A DNA stretch of 64,000 bases from Promicromonospora sp. AC04 (GTDB taxonomy: Bacteria > Actinomycetota > Actinomycetes > Actinomycetales > Cellulomonadaceae), in contig NZ_QBUG01000007.1 in assembly GCF_003058225.1 (NCBI RefSeq), positions 62,001-126,000 of the forward strand, read 5' to 3'. The notes beneath the pieces were generated by a model, which worked only from the letters and a program-made list of their open reading frames with translations, made no database searches and was not told the DNA's origin. This document shows, in pieces, positions 19,938-28,600 of this stretch. Made by a program: the position numbers and the translations under genes. The first letter of the stretch is position 1, and each line of letters starts with the position of its first letter.

Positions 19938-20028
19938 CCGCCGCTTTGCCTGGCCACACCTTGCCCGGCTGCGTCACACCTGGCTGGACCGCGCCCGGCA
20001 GCGCCGCGCCCGGCCAAGCCACGCCCCG

Positions 20029-22827
20029 CTACGCCGTGTCCGGCGACCGAACGGGCGGCGGGTTCCGGATCGCCGCCTCGACCCGCGCGAGCACCGCCCG
20101 GGACCGCTCCAGCTCGGCCCGGTAGCGCTCCGGCAGGTCGGCGGCGAGCCGGCGGCGCATCTCCACGGCCTCCCGCGCGTGCCCGAGTGCCGCGACGTTG
20201 TCGCCGGTCGCGCTCAGCGCGCTGGCGAGGTTGGAGATCGCGAGCGCCAGGTCCGGCCGGTGCTTGTCCGGGTGCTCGACGGCGAGCTGCCGCCGCATGG
20301 CGACGGCCTCCCGCATGGGCCGCAGGGCGTCCTCGGCCTTGTCCAGGTCCAGGAGGGTCGCCCCCAGGTTCGCGAGCGCCTCGGCGAGGCCGGTGCGGTA
20401 CTTCTCCGGCTGCTCCCGCACGAGGCGCCGCAGCATGTCGACGGCCTCCTGCGTGGGGCGCAGCGACTCCTCGAACCGGCCCAGGTCCGCGTACCGCACG
20501 CCGAGGTTGGACAGGGACTGCGCGAGGTACTTCAGCGACCGGGCGTTCTGGCTCGCCAGCCCCCGGCGGATGCCCAGTGCCTCCTCCTCGAGCAGGACCG
20601 CCTCGTCGTACCTGCCCCGCCGGGCGTAGGTGACGCCGAGGTTCGACAGGGAGTGCGCGAGGTAGTGCAGGTACCGCTCGGGGTGCTCACGGGTGAGCTC
20701 GCGCCGGATCTCCAGGGCCTCGCGCTCCAGCCGGATCGACTCGTCGGCGCGGCCCGTTGTCGAGTACAGGGCGCCGAGCGCGGAGAGCGCGCCGGCCAGG
20801 TCCGCGCGCGTGCCCCGCGCGTTCTCCTTCGCGAGGCGGCGCTGGATCTCCAGCGCCTCGACGAGCACCGTGCCCGCCTCCTCGTACCGCCCGAGGGCCT
20901 CCAGCGTGGTGCCGAGCTGGCCGAGCGACCAGGCCAGCTCCCCGAGGTGCTCGGGGCGGGCCGCGGCCAGCCGGCGCCGGATCGCCACGGCCTCCGCGTT
21001 CGCGGGCAGCGCGTCGTCGGGCCGCCCGTTCTCCGTGAGGGCCTCGAAGTTGCCCAGCACCGCGGCGACGCGCGGCTCGTACTGGACGGGGTCGCCCTCC
21101 GCGAGGCGGCGGTAGATGTCGAGCGACGCACGCTGCGCCGGCTCGATCTCGCTCACCCGGCCGAGCTCCGTGTAGGACACCCCGGCGTTCTGCAGGGCAC
21201 GCGCGTGCTCGGCGTCGGCCCAGGGCGCGTCCCCCGGCGGGAACCGGCCGCACAGGGCGATGACCTCCTCCTGGACGGCGAGGGCGTCGCGGTGCCTGCC
21301 GACCCCCCAGTACCCCAGGCCGAGGTTGTTCAGGGCCGTGCACAGCGGGGGACGGTAGCGGTCCTCGTCGGCCCAGGCGAGGCCGCGCCACAGCCCGACC
21401 GCCTCCCGCAGCACCGGTACGGCAGCGGACGGGTCTCCCTCGGCGACCAGCACGACGCCGAGATCGCTCAGCGCCTCGCCCCGCTCGGCCTCGTCGCCCA
21501 CGGTCCGGGCAAGCTCCGCCACGCGGTGCGTGACACGGTCCAGCACGGGGACGACCAGCGGGCCCGAGGAGCGCGGCAGCCAGCGCGCCACCCGCATGAG
21601 GCCGGCCAGGTCCTCGGGCCGCTCGTCCGGCAGGGCGGACGCCGCCGCCGCGATCAGCTCCCCGGTGACGTCCGGCCCCGCGGCGGGCCGGTCCAGGCTC
21701 ATCCCCGTCGCGAACGCCAGGACCCCGAGCGCCTCACCCGGCTCCAGGTCGCGCGTGCACGCGGCGGTCAGCTCGGCCGAGGCACCCAGGACCCGGGACA
21801 CGAGCAGCTCCGCCAGGCGCGGGACGCCGAGCAGGTGTGCGCGCACCCAGGTCACTGCCTCCGCGGTCCGGCCGGGCGCCGGTTCCACGCCCGCGCGGCG
21901 CAGGGCGGCCCGCACACCGTCGTCCGAGGTGTCCCCCAGCAGCGTCGCCGTGGCCAGGGCGGCCTCGGCGGTCCCGCCGGGCCCCGCCACGAGGCCGGCC
22001 GCGGCGGCCGAGCCCGCCCAGGCGGCACGCTCGTGGTCGAGCACGACGTCGAGCGCGCCGACCGCGTCCACCGCGTCGAGCGCCGGTGCTCTCCGGGCCC
22101 CCGGCGCCCCCCGCCCGCCGTCGAGCACCGCCGCCAGCGCGGCCGCGTGCAGGTCGAGCACCCGCAGCCGCTGGTCCGGCGCGGGCTCGAACGGCACCTC
22201 CGGCACCGGCCGGCCCAGCACCCTCGCGAACCGGGTGACAAAGGCCTCCAGCAGCGCGCGGTCGTCGTCCGAGCGGTCGACCTCCAGGCCGAGCGCGGGG
22301 TCGAACGCGACGTCCAGCTTCCGGTCGAGGGCGGGCTCCAGCGCCATCTGGGTGACCGACGGCGTCCGCCCGGCCCACAGCGTGCTGGTCCACCGCACGC
22401 GCCGCCACCACTGCCCGCCGGTGCGGGCGATGCACAGGACCCGGAGCCTGCCGTGCGCCCGGGTCTCCCCCACGGCGTCGAGCATCGCGGACAGGCCGGG
22501 CCGCGACCCGGCGTCGTCCACGACGAGCAAGGCGCGCCGCGCGGTGGCGACGCCGGCCACCGCGGCCACCTCCTGGCCGGGCGGCACGTGGACCACCGTC
22601 CACCCCGTGCGCCGCATCCTCCGGCCGAGCTCGAGCGCGAGGCGCGTCTTGCCCACGCCACCGAGCCCGCACAGCAGGCGCAGCGCCACGGGTTCCCGCG
22701 ACCGCACCCATGCGCGCAGGTCCGCGAGCTCCCGCCCGCGGCCCATGAACGGCACGACCCCCCGTTCGGGCGCGAGGAGGGCAGCCGGGCGCACACCCCA
22801 CGCCTCGTCGGCTCCCGGTCGGCTCAT
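20029..22827 (-). CDS. STAND-type P-loop NTPase with C-terminal TPR array (paralogue 2)
   Basis: This 932-residue protein has the same layout as the product of 2561-5389. The N-terminal LLAPERGVVPFMGRGRELAD is followed by Walker A GLGGVGKT at residues 54-61, and the Walker B-like RALLVVDDAG lies at about 98-107. A helical spacer of about 300 residues comes next, then from about residue 450 at least ten TPR-like units with recurring phrases such as SLSNLGVTYARRGRYDEAV and EALEIRRELTREHPERY. Compared with paralogue 1 the P-loop is more canonical (GVGKT versus GFGKT). No transmembrane or effector domain is visible. The ATG at 22827 opens the conserved part directly. It converges with the CDF gene and lies downstream of rpsA. 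The role is unknown; TPR-STAND proteins serve in regulation and in immunity-like responses. Confidence 0.86.
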   Translation of the reverse strand: MSRPGADEAWGVRPAALLAPERGVVPFMGRGRELADLRAWVRSREPVALRLLCGLGGVGKTRLALELGRRMRRTGWTVVHVPPGQEVAAVAGVATARRALLVVDDAGSRPGLSAMLDAVGETRAHGRLRVLCIARTGGQWWRRVRWTSTLWAGRTPSVTQMALEPALDRKLDVAFDPALGLEVDRSDDDRALLEAFVTRFARVLGRPVPEVPFEPAPDQRLRVLDLHAAALAAVLDGGRGAPGARRAPALDAVDAVGALDVVLDHERAAWAGSAAAAGLVAGPGGTAEAALATATLLGDTSDDGVRAALRRAGVEPAPGRTAEAVTWVRAHLLGVPRLAELLVSRVLGASAELTAACTRDLEPGEALGVLAFATGMSLDRPAAGPDVTGELIAAAASALPDERPEDLAGLMRVARWLPRSSGPLVVPVLDRVTHRVAELARTVGDEAERGEALSDLGVVLVAEGDPSAAVPVLREAVGLWRGLAWADEDRYRPPLCTALNNLGLGYWGVGRHRDALAVQEEVIALCGRFPPGDAPWADAEHARALQNAGVSYTELGRVSEIEPAQRASLDIYRRLAEGDPVQYEPRVAAVLGNFEALTENGRPDDALPANAEAVAIRRRLAAARPEHLGELAWSLGQLGTTLEALGRYEEAGTVLVEALEIQRRLAKENARGTRADLAGALSALGALYSTTGRADESIRLEREALEIRRELTREHPERYLHYLAHSLSNLGVTYARRGRYDEAVLLEEEALGIRRGLASQNARSLKYLAQSLSNLGVRYADLGRFEESLRPTQEAVDMLRRLVREQPEKYRTGLAEALANLGATLLDLDKAEDALRPMREAVAMRRQLAVEHPDKHRPDLALAISNLASALSATGDNVAALGHAREAVEMRRRLAADLPERYRAELERSRAVLARVEAAIRNPPPVRSPDTA

Positions 22828-22983
22828 GGGCAGTCATCCAACAGCACTCCGACCGTCCTGGCCAGCGTGCGCGGTGATACCCCATCGGGCGCGTGAGGCA
22901 GCGTTATGCCTGGTCAGCGAGCCGCACGCGGTGCGAGGCCGAGCCCGGCCACCACAGTCCGAAATACCCGTAGGCTGAAAACG

Positions 22984-23023
22984 ACGACGGCCCGCCGCCC
23001 CCGGAGGGGCGACGGGCCGTCGT
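22984..23023 (-). terminator. rho-independent terminator of rpsA
   Basis: An 18-bp stem with one mismatch (22984-23001 with 23006-23023) is followed on the minus strand by CGTTTTCAG. It lies 10 bases after the rpsA stop codon. Confidence 0.85.
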
Positions 23024-23033
23024 ACAGCTCAGA

Positions 23034-24518
23034 TCAGTTGCCCGTGAGCTTCTCGCGGAGCGCGGCGAGCGCCTCGTCCGAAGCCAGCGTGCCGCCGACC
23101 TCCTCGACCGGAGCCGAGGAGTAGGTGGTGCTGCCGCCGCCACCACCGGCCGGAGCGGCGGCCGGGGCCTCGCTCGTGGCCTCGGTGTCCGCGGTGAGCG
23201 CCTCGGCGACCTGCTTGCGGTGCGCGGTCCAGCGCTCGTGCGCCTTGGCGTACTCCGCCTCCCACGCCTCGCGCTGCGCCTCGAAGCCCTCGAGCCACTC
23301 GTTGGTCTCCGGGTCGAAGCCGTCCGGGTACTTGTAGTTCCCGGCGTCGTCGTACTCGGCGGCCATGCCGTACAGCGCGGGGTCGAAGTCCTCGGACTCC
23401 GGGTCCACGCCCTCGTTGGCCTGCTTGAGCGACAGCGAGATGCGGCGGCGCTCCAGGTCGATGTCGATGACCTTGACGAACACCTCGGCACCGACGGTGA
23501 CGACCTGCTCCGGCAGCTCGACGTGGCGCACGGCCAGCTCCGAGATGTGGACCAGGCCCTCGATGCCGTCCTCGACGCGCACGAACGCACCGAACGGAAC
23601 CAGCTTGGTGACCTTACCCGGCACGACCTGACCGATGGCGTGCGTACGGGCGAAGGTCTGCCACGGGTCCTCCTGCGTCGCCTTCAGCGACAGGGAGACA
23701 CGCTCGCGGTCGAAGTCGACGTCGAGCACCTCGACGGTGACCTCCTGGCCCACCTCGACGACCTCGGACGGGTGGTCGATGTGCTTCCAGGACAGCTCGG
23801 AGACGTGCACCAGACCGTCGACGCCGCCGAGGTCCACGAACGCACCGAAGTTGACGATCGAGGAGACGACACCCGGGCGCACCTGGCCCTTCTGCAGGGT
23901 CTGCAGGAAGGTGGAGCGAACCTCGGACTGCGTCTGCTCGAGCCAGGCACGGCGCGAGAGCACGACGTTGTTCCGGTTCTTGTCGAGCTCGATGATCTTG
24001 GCCTCGATCTCCTTGCCGACGTACGGCTGGAGGTCGCGGACGCGACGCATCTCCACGAGGGAGGCGGGGAGGAAGCCGCGCAGGCCGATGTCGAGGATGA
24101 GGCCACCCTTGACGACCTCGATGACGGTGCCGGTGACGACGCCGTCCTCCTCCTTGATCTTCTCGATCGTGCCCCAGGCGCGCTCGTACTGTGCGCGCTT
24201 CTTGGACAGGATCAGACGGCCTTCCTTGTCCTCCTTCTGGAGGACCAGGGCCTCGACGGCGTCGCCGACGGCGACAACCTCGCCAGGGTCGACGTCGTGC
24301 TTGATCGAGAGCTCCCGGGACGGGATCACACCCTCGGTCTTGTAGCCGATGTCGAGAAGGACCTCGTCGCGGTCCACCTTGACGATCGTGCCTTCGACGA
24401 TGTCACCATCGTTGAAGTACTTGATGGTGGCGTCGATGGCAGCAAGGAAGTCCTCCTCGGTGCCGATGTCATTGACGGCAACCTGGGGTGCGGACTTCGC
24501 AGGGGTGGAGATGGTCAT
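23034..24518 (-). CDS. rpsA: 30S ribosomal protein S1
   Basis: S1 binds mRNA on the small ribosomal subunit during initiation. The 494-residue protein starts MTISTPAKSAPQVAVNDIGT at ATG 24518 and carries four S1 RNA-binding domains. They begin near GDIVEGTIVKVDRDEVLLDI, DGVVTGTVIEVVKGGLILDI, KGQVRPGVVSSIVNFGAFVD and IGQVVPGKVTKLVPFGAFVR. The last two contain the classical GLVHVSELSWKHI and GLVHISELAVRHV patterns. The C-terminal tail is acidic and Gly/Ala-rich (APAAAPAGGGGGS), as in other actinobacteria. A longer frame upstream of 24518 crosses the promoter and is rejected. The gene has its own consensus promoter and terminator. Confidence 0.97.
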   Translation of the reverse strand: MTISTPAKSAPQVAVNDIGTEEDFLAAIDATIKYFNDGDIVEGTIVKVDRDEVLLDIGYKTEGVIPSRELSIKHDVDPGEVVAVGDAVEALVLQKEDKEGRLILSKKRAQYERAWGTIEKIKEEDGVVTGTVIEVVKGGLILDIGLRGFLPASLVEMRRVRDLQPYVGKEIEAKIIELDKNRNNVVLSRRAWLEQTQSEVRSTFLQTLQKGQVRPGVVSSIVNFGAFVDLGGVDGLVHVSELSWKHIDHPSEVVEVGQEVTVEVLDVDFDRERVSLSLKATQEDPWQTFARTHAIGQVVPGKVTKLVPFGAFVRVEDGIEGLVHISELAVRHVELPEQVVTVGAEVFVKVIDIDLERRRISLSLKQANEGVDPESEDFDPALYGMAAEYDDAGNYKYPDGFDPETNEWLEGFEAQREAWEAEYAKAHERWTAHRKQVAEALTADTEATSEAPAAAPAGGGGGSTTYSSAPVEEVGGTLASDEALAALREKLTGN

Positions 24519-24621
24519 TGAGTTCGATGCTCCGATGCGGACATGGCGTAGTACGGACAGGGTCTGTTTGGCTCTGCTTGCGGTACCGATGGTCGCCAGA
24601 AGGCGCACGGCACCGCCAGTC

Positions 24622-24651
24622 ATCCTAGTGGCGTCGCAGCGCCCTGGTCAA
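24622..24651 (-). promoter_or_regulatory. rpsA promoter
   Basis: On the minus strand TTGACC (plus 24646-24651), 18 bases, then TAGGAT (plus 24622-24627) form a near-consensus sigma-A promoter about 100 bases before the rpsA ATG. Its -35 lies inside the terminator hairpin described for the peptide-ABC operon. Confidence 0.75.
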
Positions 24652-24666
24652 CGCGAGCCAGGGCGC
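24639..24666 (-). terminator. terminator of the peptide-type ABC operon
   Basis: A nine-base stem GCGCCCTGG with CCAGGGCGC (24639-24647 with 24658-24666) lies just after the ATPase gene's stop at 24675. It overlaps the -35 region of the rpsA promoter. Confidence 0.6.
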
Positions 24667-24674
24667 CGCAGGGC

Positions 24675-26516
24675 TCAGAGCGCGAGCTCCAGGTCCCTGC
24701 CCGGGATCGCGTCGAGCAGCGCCCGCGTGTAGTCGGTGGCCGGCGAGTCGAAGACCGTGTCGACGGTCCCCTCCTCGACCACGCGACCCTCCTGCATCAC
24801 CAGGACACGGTCCGCGATCTGCCGCACGACGGCGAGGTCGTGGGTGATGAAGAGGTAGGTCAGCCCCAGCTCCTCCTGCAGGCCGGCGAGCAGCTGCAGG
24901 ATCTGCGCCTGGACCACGACGTCGAGCGCCGAGACCGCCTCGTCGCACACCACGAGCTCGGGCGACAGCGCCAGGGCGCGGGCGATCGCCACCCGCTGGC
25001 GCTGGCCGCCGGACAGCTCGGCGGGGAACCGCTGCAGCTGGCTCTTGCTGAGCGCCACCTGGTCGGCGAGCTCCTCCACGCGGGCCCGGCGCTTCGCGAC
25101 GTCGCCGTAGCTGTGCGCGCGCAGGGGCTCCTCGATCGCGCGGAACACCGAGTAGAGCGGGTCCAGCGACGAGTACGGGTCCTGGAACACGGGCTGCACG
25201 CGGCGCCGGTAGGCGATCTGGTCCTTGTGCCCGCCGGCGCCCACGAGGCCGCCGTCGAACGTGATGGAGCCAGTGGTGGGCTTCTCGATGTCGAGGATCA
25301 TCCGCGCCAGGGTCGACTTGCCCGAGCCGGACTCCCCGACCACGGCCACGGTGGAGCCGCGCGGGATGTCGAGGCTCACGCCGTCCACCGCCGTGAAGTC
25401 CCTGCTGCGGGACAGCAGGCCGCTGCCGCGGATCGAGAAGACCTTGCTCACGTCCTTGACGGAGACGAGGACGTCGGCGTCGGGCGCGCCGTTGGCGGCC
25501 GCGTCCTCGCCGGGGGCCAGCAGGGCGTCGTCCAGCACGTCCTCGAGGCCGCGCTCACGCGCGATCTCGATACGGCGCGAGGCGAGCGACGGGGCCGCCG
25601 CCATGAGCCGCTTCGTGTACTCGTGCTGCGGAGCGGTGAGCACCTGGCGGGCCGGGCCCTGCTCCACGATCTCGCCGTGGTACATGACCACGACGACGTC
25701 GGCCCGCTCGGCCGCGAGGCCGAGGTCGTGCGTGATGAGCAGCACCGCGGTGCCGAGGTCCTCGGTGAGGCCCGCGAGCTGGTCCAGGATGCCGCGCTGC
25801 ACGGTCACGTCCAGGGCCGACGTCGGCTCGTCCGCGACCAGCAGCGCCGGACGGCCCGACAGGCCCATGGCGATGAGGGCCCGCTGGCGCATGCCGCCGG
25901 AGAACTCGTGCGGGTACTGGCTCGCCCGGCGCCCGGCGTCGGGCAGGCCGACCTCGTCGAGCAGCTCGACCGTGCGCGTCCGCGCGTCCCGGCGGGACCG
26001 CAGGCCGTTGTCGATCAGGCCCTCGTCGATCTGCTGCCCGATCCGCATGATCGGGTCGAGGTTGGTCATCGGGTCCTGCGGGACGAGGCCGAGCTCGGTG
26101 CCCCGCAGCTGCGCCATGCGCTGTGCGGACACGTGGCCCAGGTCCTCGTCCTTGAACCAGATGTGGCCCTCGGCCACGGACCCGTTGCTCGCCAGCAGGC
26201 CCAGCACCGCCATGGCGAGGGTGGTCTTGCCGGAGCCGGACTCCCCCACGATCGCGACGGTCTGGCCGCGCTTGACGGTCAGGCTCGCGTTCGACACGGC
26301 GCGCGCCGCGCCGTTCTCCGTCCGGAAGTCGACGCACAGGTCCTCGACGCGCAGGACGACGTCGTCGGGCACAGCGTCCGGCACCGAGTCCGGCACAGCG
26401 TCCGGCACCGAGTCCGGCACAGTGTCCGGCGCCGTGGCAGGCGCGGTGGCGGCCGCCGTGGCAGGCGCGGCGTCGGGCGCCGTGCCGGGTGTCTTCTGGT
26501 CAGCGGTGTCGCTCAT
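24675..26516 (-). CDS. peptide/nickel-type ABC transporter, fused double ATPase
   Basis: This 613-residue cytosolic protein carries two nucleotide-binding domains of the OppD and OppF types in one chain and powers the import system encoded upstream. NBD1 has Walker [21 protein letters not shown], signature [17 protein letters not shown] and [19 protein letters not shown]2 has [37 protein letters not shown] and [16 protein letters not shown]. The first about 50 residues are a low-complexity Ala/Pro then VPDS/VPDA repeat, encoded by a 24-bp DNA repeat. ATG 26516 overlaps the stop of the permease gene as ATGA. It ends the operon. The substrate is not evident; peptides are the usual guess. Confidence 0.92.
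   Translation of the reverse strand: MSDTADQKTPGTAPDAAPATAAATAPATAPDTVPDSVPDAVPDSVPDAVPDDVVLRVEDLCVDFRTENGAARAVSNASLTVKRGQTVAIVGESGSGKTTLAMAVLGLLASNGSVAEGHIWFKDEDLGHVSAQRMAQLRGTELGLVPQDPMTNLDPIMRIGQQIDEGLIDNGLRSRRDARTRTVELLDEVGLPDAGRRASQYPHEFSGGMRQRALIAMGLSGRPALLVADEPTSALDVTVQRGILDQLAGLTEDLGTAVLLITHDLGLAAERADVVVVMYHGEIVEQGPARQVLTAPQHEYTKRLMAAAPSLASRRIEIARERGLEDVLDDALLAPGEDAAANGAPDADVLVSVKDVSKVFSIRGSGLLSRSRDFTAVDGVSLDIPRGSTVAVVGESGSGKSTLARMILDIEKPTTGSITFDGGLVGAGGHKDQIAYRRRVQPVFQDPYSSLDPLYSVFRAIEEPLRAHSYGDVAKRRARVEELADQVALSKSQLQRFPAELSGGQRQRVAIARALALSPELVVCDEAVSALDVVVQAQILQLLAGLQEELGLTYLFITHDLAVVRQIADRVLVMQEGRVVEEGTVDTVFDSPATDYTRALLDAIPGRDLELAL
26368..26469. repeat. 24-bp/12-bp coding tandem repeat in the double ATPase gene
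   Basis: Two and a half 24-base units (26368-26391, 26392-26415, 26416-26427) encode VPDSVPDA. They continue as degenerate 12-base Ala/Thr-rich units to about 26469. Confidence 0.75.
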
Positions 26517-27475
26517 CGTCGGGTCCTGTTCCGGGGGTCGAGGGCCTCGCGCAGGCTCTCGCCCACGAGGGTGAAGCCGAGGGCCGTCACGGCGATGCAG
26601 ATACCGGGCAGGATCGCGAGGCGCGGCGCGACCGCGAGCTCCTGCTGCGCGGCCACCAGCATGCGGCCCCACTCAGCGGTGGACGGCTCGCCGCCGCCCA
26701 GGCCGAGGTAGGAGAGCGCAGCGGCCTCGATGACCGCCGTTGCGAGGGTCAGCGTCGCCTGCACGATGACGGGGCCGACGCTGTTGGGCAGCACGTGGCT
26801 CATCGTCACCGAACGCCGGCTCAGGCCCAGCGCGGACGCCGCAAGCACGTAGTCCTGACCACGCTGCGCGAGCATCGAGCCGCGCAGGAGCCGGGCGAAG
26901 ATCGGTACCTGCACCACAGCGATGGCGACGATCACCGACATCGACGTCTGGCCCGCGATGGCGGCGATCGACACGGCAAGGAGCAGCGACGGCACGGACA
27001 GCATGAGGTCCACGAGGCGCATCGCGCCGAAGTCGACCCACTTGCCGAACCAGCCCGCGAGCAGGCCGAGCGCCATGCCGCCGACCAGGCCGAACAGCGT
27101 GGACAGGACGCCCACCAGGAGCGAGGCGCGGGCGCCCCAGATCAGCTTGCTCAACACGTCACCGCCGTAGCGGTCCAGCCCCAGCGGGTACTCGGCCGAC
27201 GGCCCGGGGATCTCCGTCGGGCGGATCTCGGCGCGGCCCGGCAGCTCGTCCGGGCCGTAGGGGGCCAGCCACGGTGCGAGCAGCGCCACCAGCACGAAGA
27301 CCGCGACGATGACGAAGCCGGTGATCGCGACGGGGTTCTTGCGCAGCGTGCGCCAGGCACGCGCCCAGACGCCCTCACCGGCGTGGTCCTCTCCGCCCGG
27401 TCCGTCGCCGTGGATGCTGGTGCGGAGCGGCTCGGCGGCCGCGCCGTCGGTCAAAGGGAGCTCGTTGGCGCTCAT
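26513..27475 (-). CDS. peptide-type ABC transporter permease (DppC/OppC type)
   Basis: This 320-residue inner-membrane subunit starts MSANELPLTDGAAAEPLRTS at ATG 27475. The N-terminal OppC_N segment (RTLRKNPVAITGFVIVAVFV) and periplasmic loop are followed by about five membrane helices. The EAA-type ATPase-contact loop is AASALGLSRRSVTMSHVLPN. The C-terminus carries GVLSYLGLGG-like AALSYLGLGGGEPSTAEWG, typical of the family. Its first bases overlap the upstream permease stop (ATGA) and its own stop overlaps the ATPase start, so the three products should be made in fixed ratio. Confidence 0.93.
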   Translation of the reverse strand: MSANELPLTDGAAAEPLRTSIHGDGPGGEDHAGEGVWARAWRTLRKNPVAITGFVIVAVFVLVALLAPWLAPYGPDELPGRAEIRPTEIPGPSAEYPLGLDRYGGDVLSKLIWGARASLLVGVLSTLFGLVGGMALGLLAGWFGKWVDFGAMRLVDLMLSVPSLLLAVSIAAIAGQTSMSVIVAIAVVQVPIFARLLRGSMLAQRGQDYVLAASALGLSRRSVTMSHVLPNSVGPVIVQATLTLATAVIEAAALSYLGLGGGEPSTAEWGRMLVAAQQELAVAPRLAILPGICIAVTALGFTLVGESLREALDPRNRTRR

Positions 27476-28479
27476 TGCTGCCTCCTCAGCCGGGGGTCGA
27501 TCAGCCCGTACGACACGTCGACGAGCAGATTCACCAGGGCATACACGATCGCGATCATCAGGACGAAGCCCTGCATCACCGGGTAGTCGGCGTTGAACAC
27601 GGCTTCGGCGAGGAACGAGCCGATGCCGGCGAACGCGAACACCGTCTCGGTGAGGACCGCACCCGACAGCAGCAGGCCGACCTGCAGGCCGATCGTCGTC
27701 AGCACCGGGAGCATCGAGTTGCGCAGGATGTGCTCGCCGCGCAGCCGCGCCGGCTTGATGCCCTTGGCGCGGGCGGTGCGGACGTAGTCGGCGTTCTGCA
27801 CCTCGGACACGGCGGCGCGCGTCATGCGCGTCACGATCGCGAGCGGGATGGAGCCGAGCGCGATGCCCGGCAGGATCAGGTGCACCAGCGCGTCCCATGC
27901 CGCGTCCCACTCACCGGTGAGCAGGCCGTCCAGCACGTAGAAGTTCGTTGGATGGGTCGCGACCATCGTGGGGTCCTGCCGGCCCGTGGAGGGGAACCAG
28001 CCCAGCTCCACGGCGAAGATGTACTTCAGGATGAACGCGAGGAAGAACACCGGCACGGTCACGCCGATCAGCGACGCGACCACCGACGAGTGGTCGATGA
28101 ACGAGCCGGCTCGGCGGGCCGCGATGTAGCCCAGCGGGATGCCGATGCCGATCGCGATGACCAGGGCCACCACGGTCAGCTCGATGGTCGCCGGGAACCG
28201 CGTCATGAACTCGTCCAGCACCGGGCGGCCGGTCCGCGTGGAGACGCCGAAGTCTCCCTGCAGCAGGCGGGTCAGATACTTGAGGTACTGGACGGGTATC
28301 GGCTGGTCGAACCCGTACAGGGTGTTGATCCGGGCGATGGCCTCGGGCGTGGCCCGCTCGCCCAGCAGTGCGGTGGCGGGGCCGCCGGGCAGGGCCCGGA
28401 CCCACGCGAACAACAGCACCGACAGCCCTAGCAGCAGCGGTATCAAGAGCAGCAGCCGCTGCACGATGAGGCGGAGCAT
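27472..28479 (-). CDS. peptide-type ABC transporter permease (DppB/OppB type)
   Basis: This 335-residue membrane subunit opens with MLRLIVQRLLLLIPLLLGLS, the standard DppB first helix, and continues with ALPGGPATALLGERATPEAI. The family helix FPATIELTVVALVIAIGIGI and the EAA loop YVRTARAKGIKPARLRGEHI (contact with the ATPase) are present, and the C-terminal DPRLRR closes the protein. With the OppC-type partner it forms the channel. It starts 121 bases after the binding-protein gene, separated by a strong hairpin, and overlaps the next permease by four bases. Confidence 0.94.
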   Translation of the reverse strand: MLRLIVQRLLLLIPLLLGLSVLLFAWVRALPGGPATALLGERATPEAIARINTLYGFDQPIPVQYLKYLTRLLQGDFGVSTRTGRPVLDEFMTRFPATIELTVVALVIAIGIGIPLGYIAARRAGSFIDHSSVVASLIGVTVPVFFLAFILKYIFAVELGWFPSTGRQDPTMVATHPTNFYVLDGLLTGEWDAAWDALVHLILPGIALGSIPLAIVTRMTRAAVSEVQNADYVRTARAKGIKPARLRGEHILRNSMLPVLTTIGLQVGLLLSGAVLTETVFAFAGIGSFLAEAVFNADYPVMQGFVLMIAIVYALVNLLVDVSYGLIDPRLRRQQ

Positions 28480-28517
28480 ACCTATCCTCGGGAAGTTCCT
28501 CGTATGTCACGGACAGC

Positions 28518-28549
28518 GGTCGGGGCGCGGCAGGCGCCGCGCCCCGACC
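28518..28549 (-). terminator. intercistronic hairpin (attenuator) between binding protein and permease genes
   Basis: A perfect 14-bp GC-rich stem (28518-28531 with 28536-28549) and a 4-base loop lie inside the operon. Such hairpins stabilise the upstream message or stop part of transcription, giving more binding protein than channel. Confidence 0.7.
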
Positions 28550-28600
28550 TGAGCAGTTCACCCTAAGGCGTGATGCGCCCTAGGTATGTCATCACGGCAC

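Noticed and set aside
19938-20028. Imperfect repeats of the type CxxGCCCGGC between the CDF and STAND genes
   Set aside because: Units are too degenerate and variable in length to call a repeat array; no hairpin or gene is evident.
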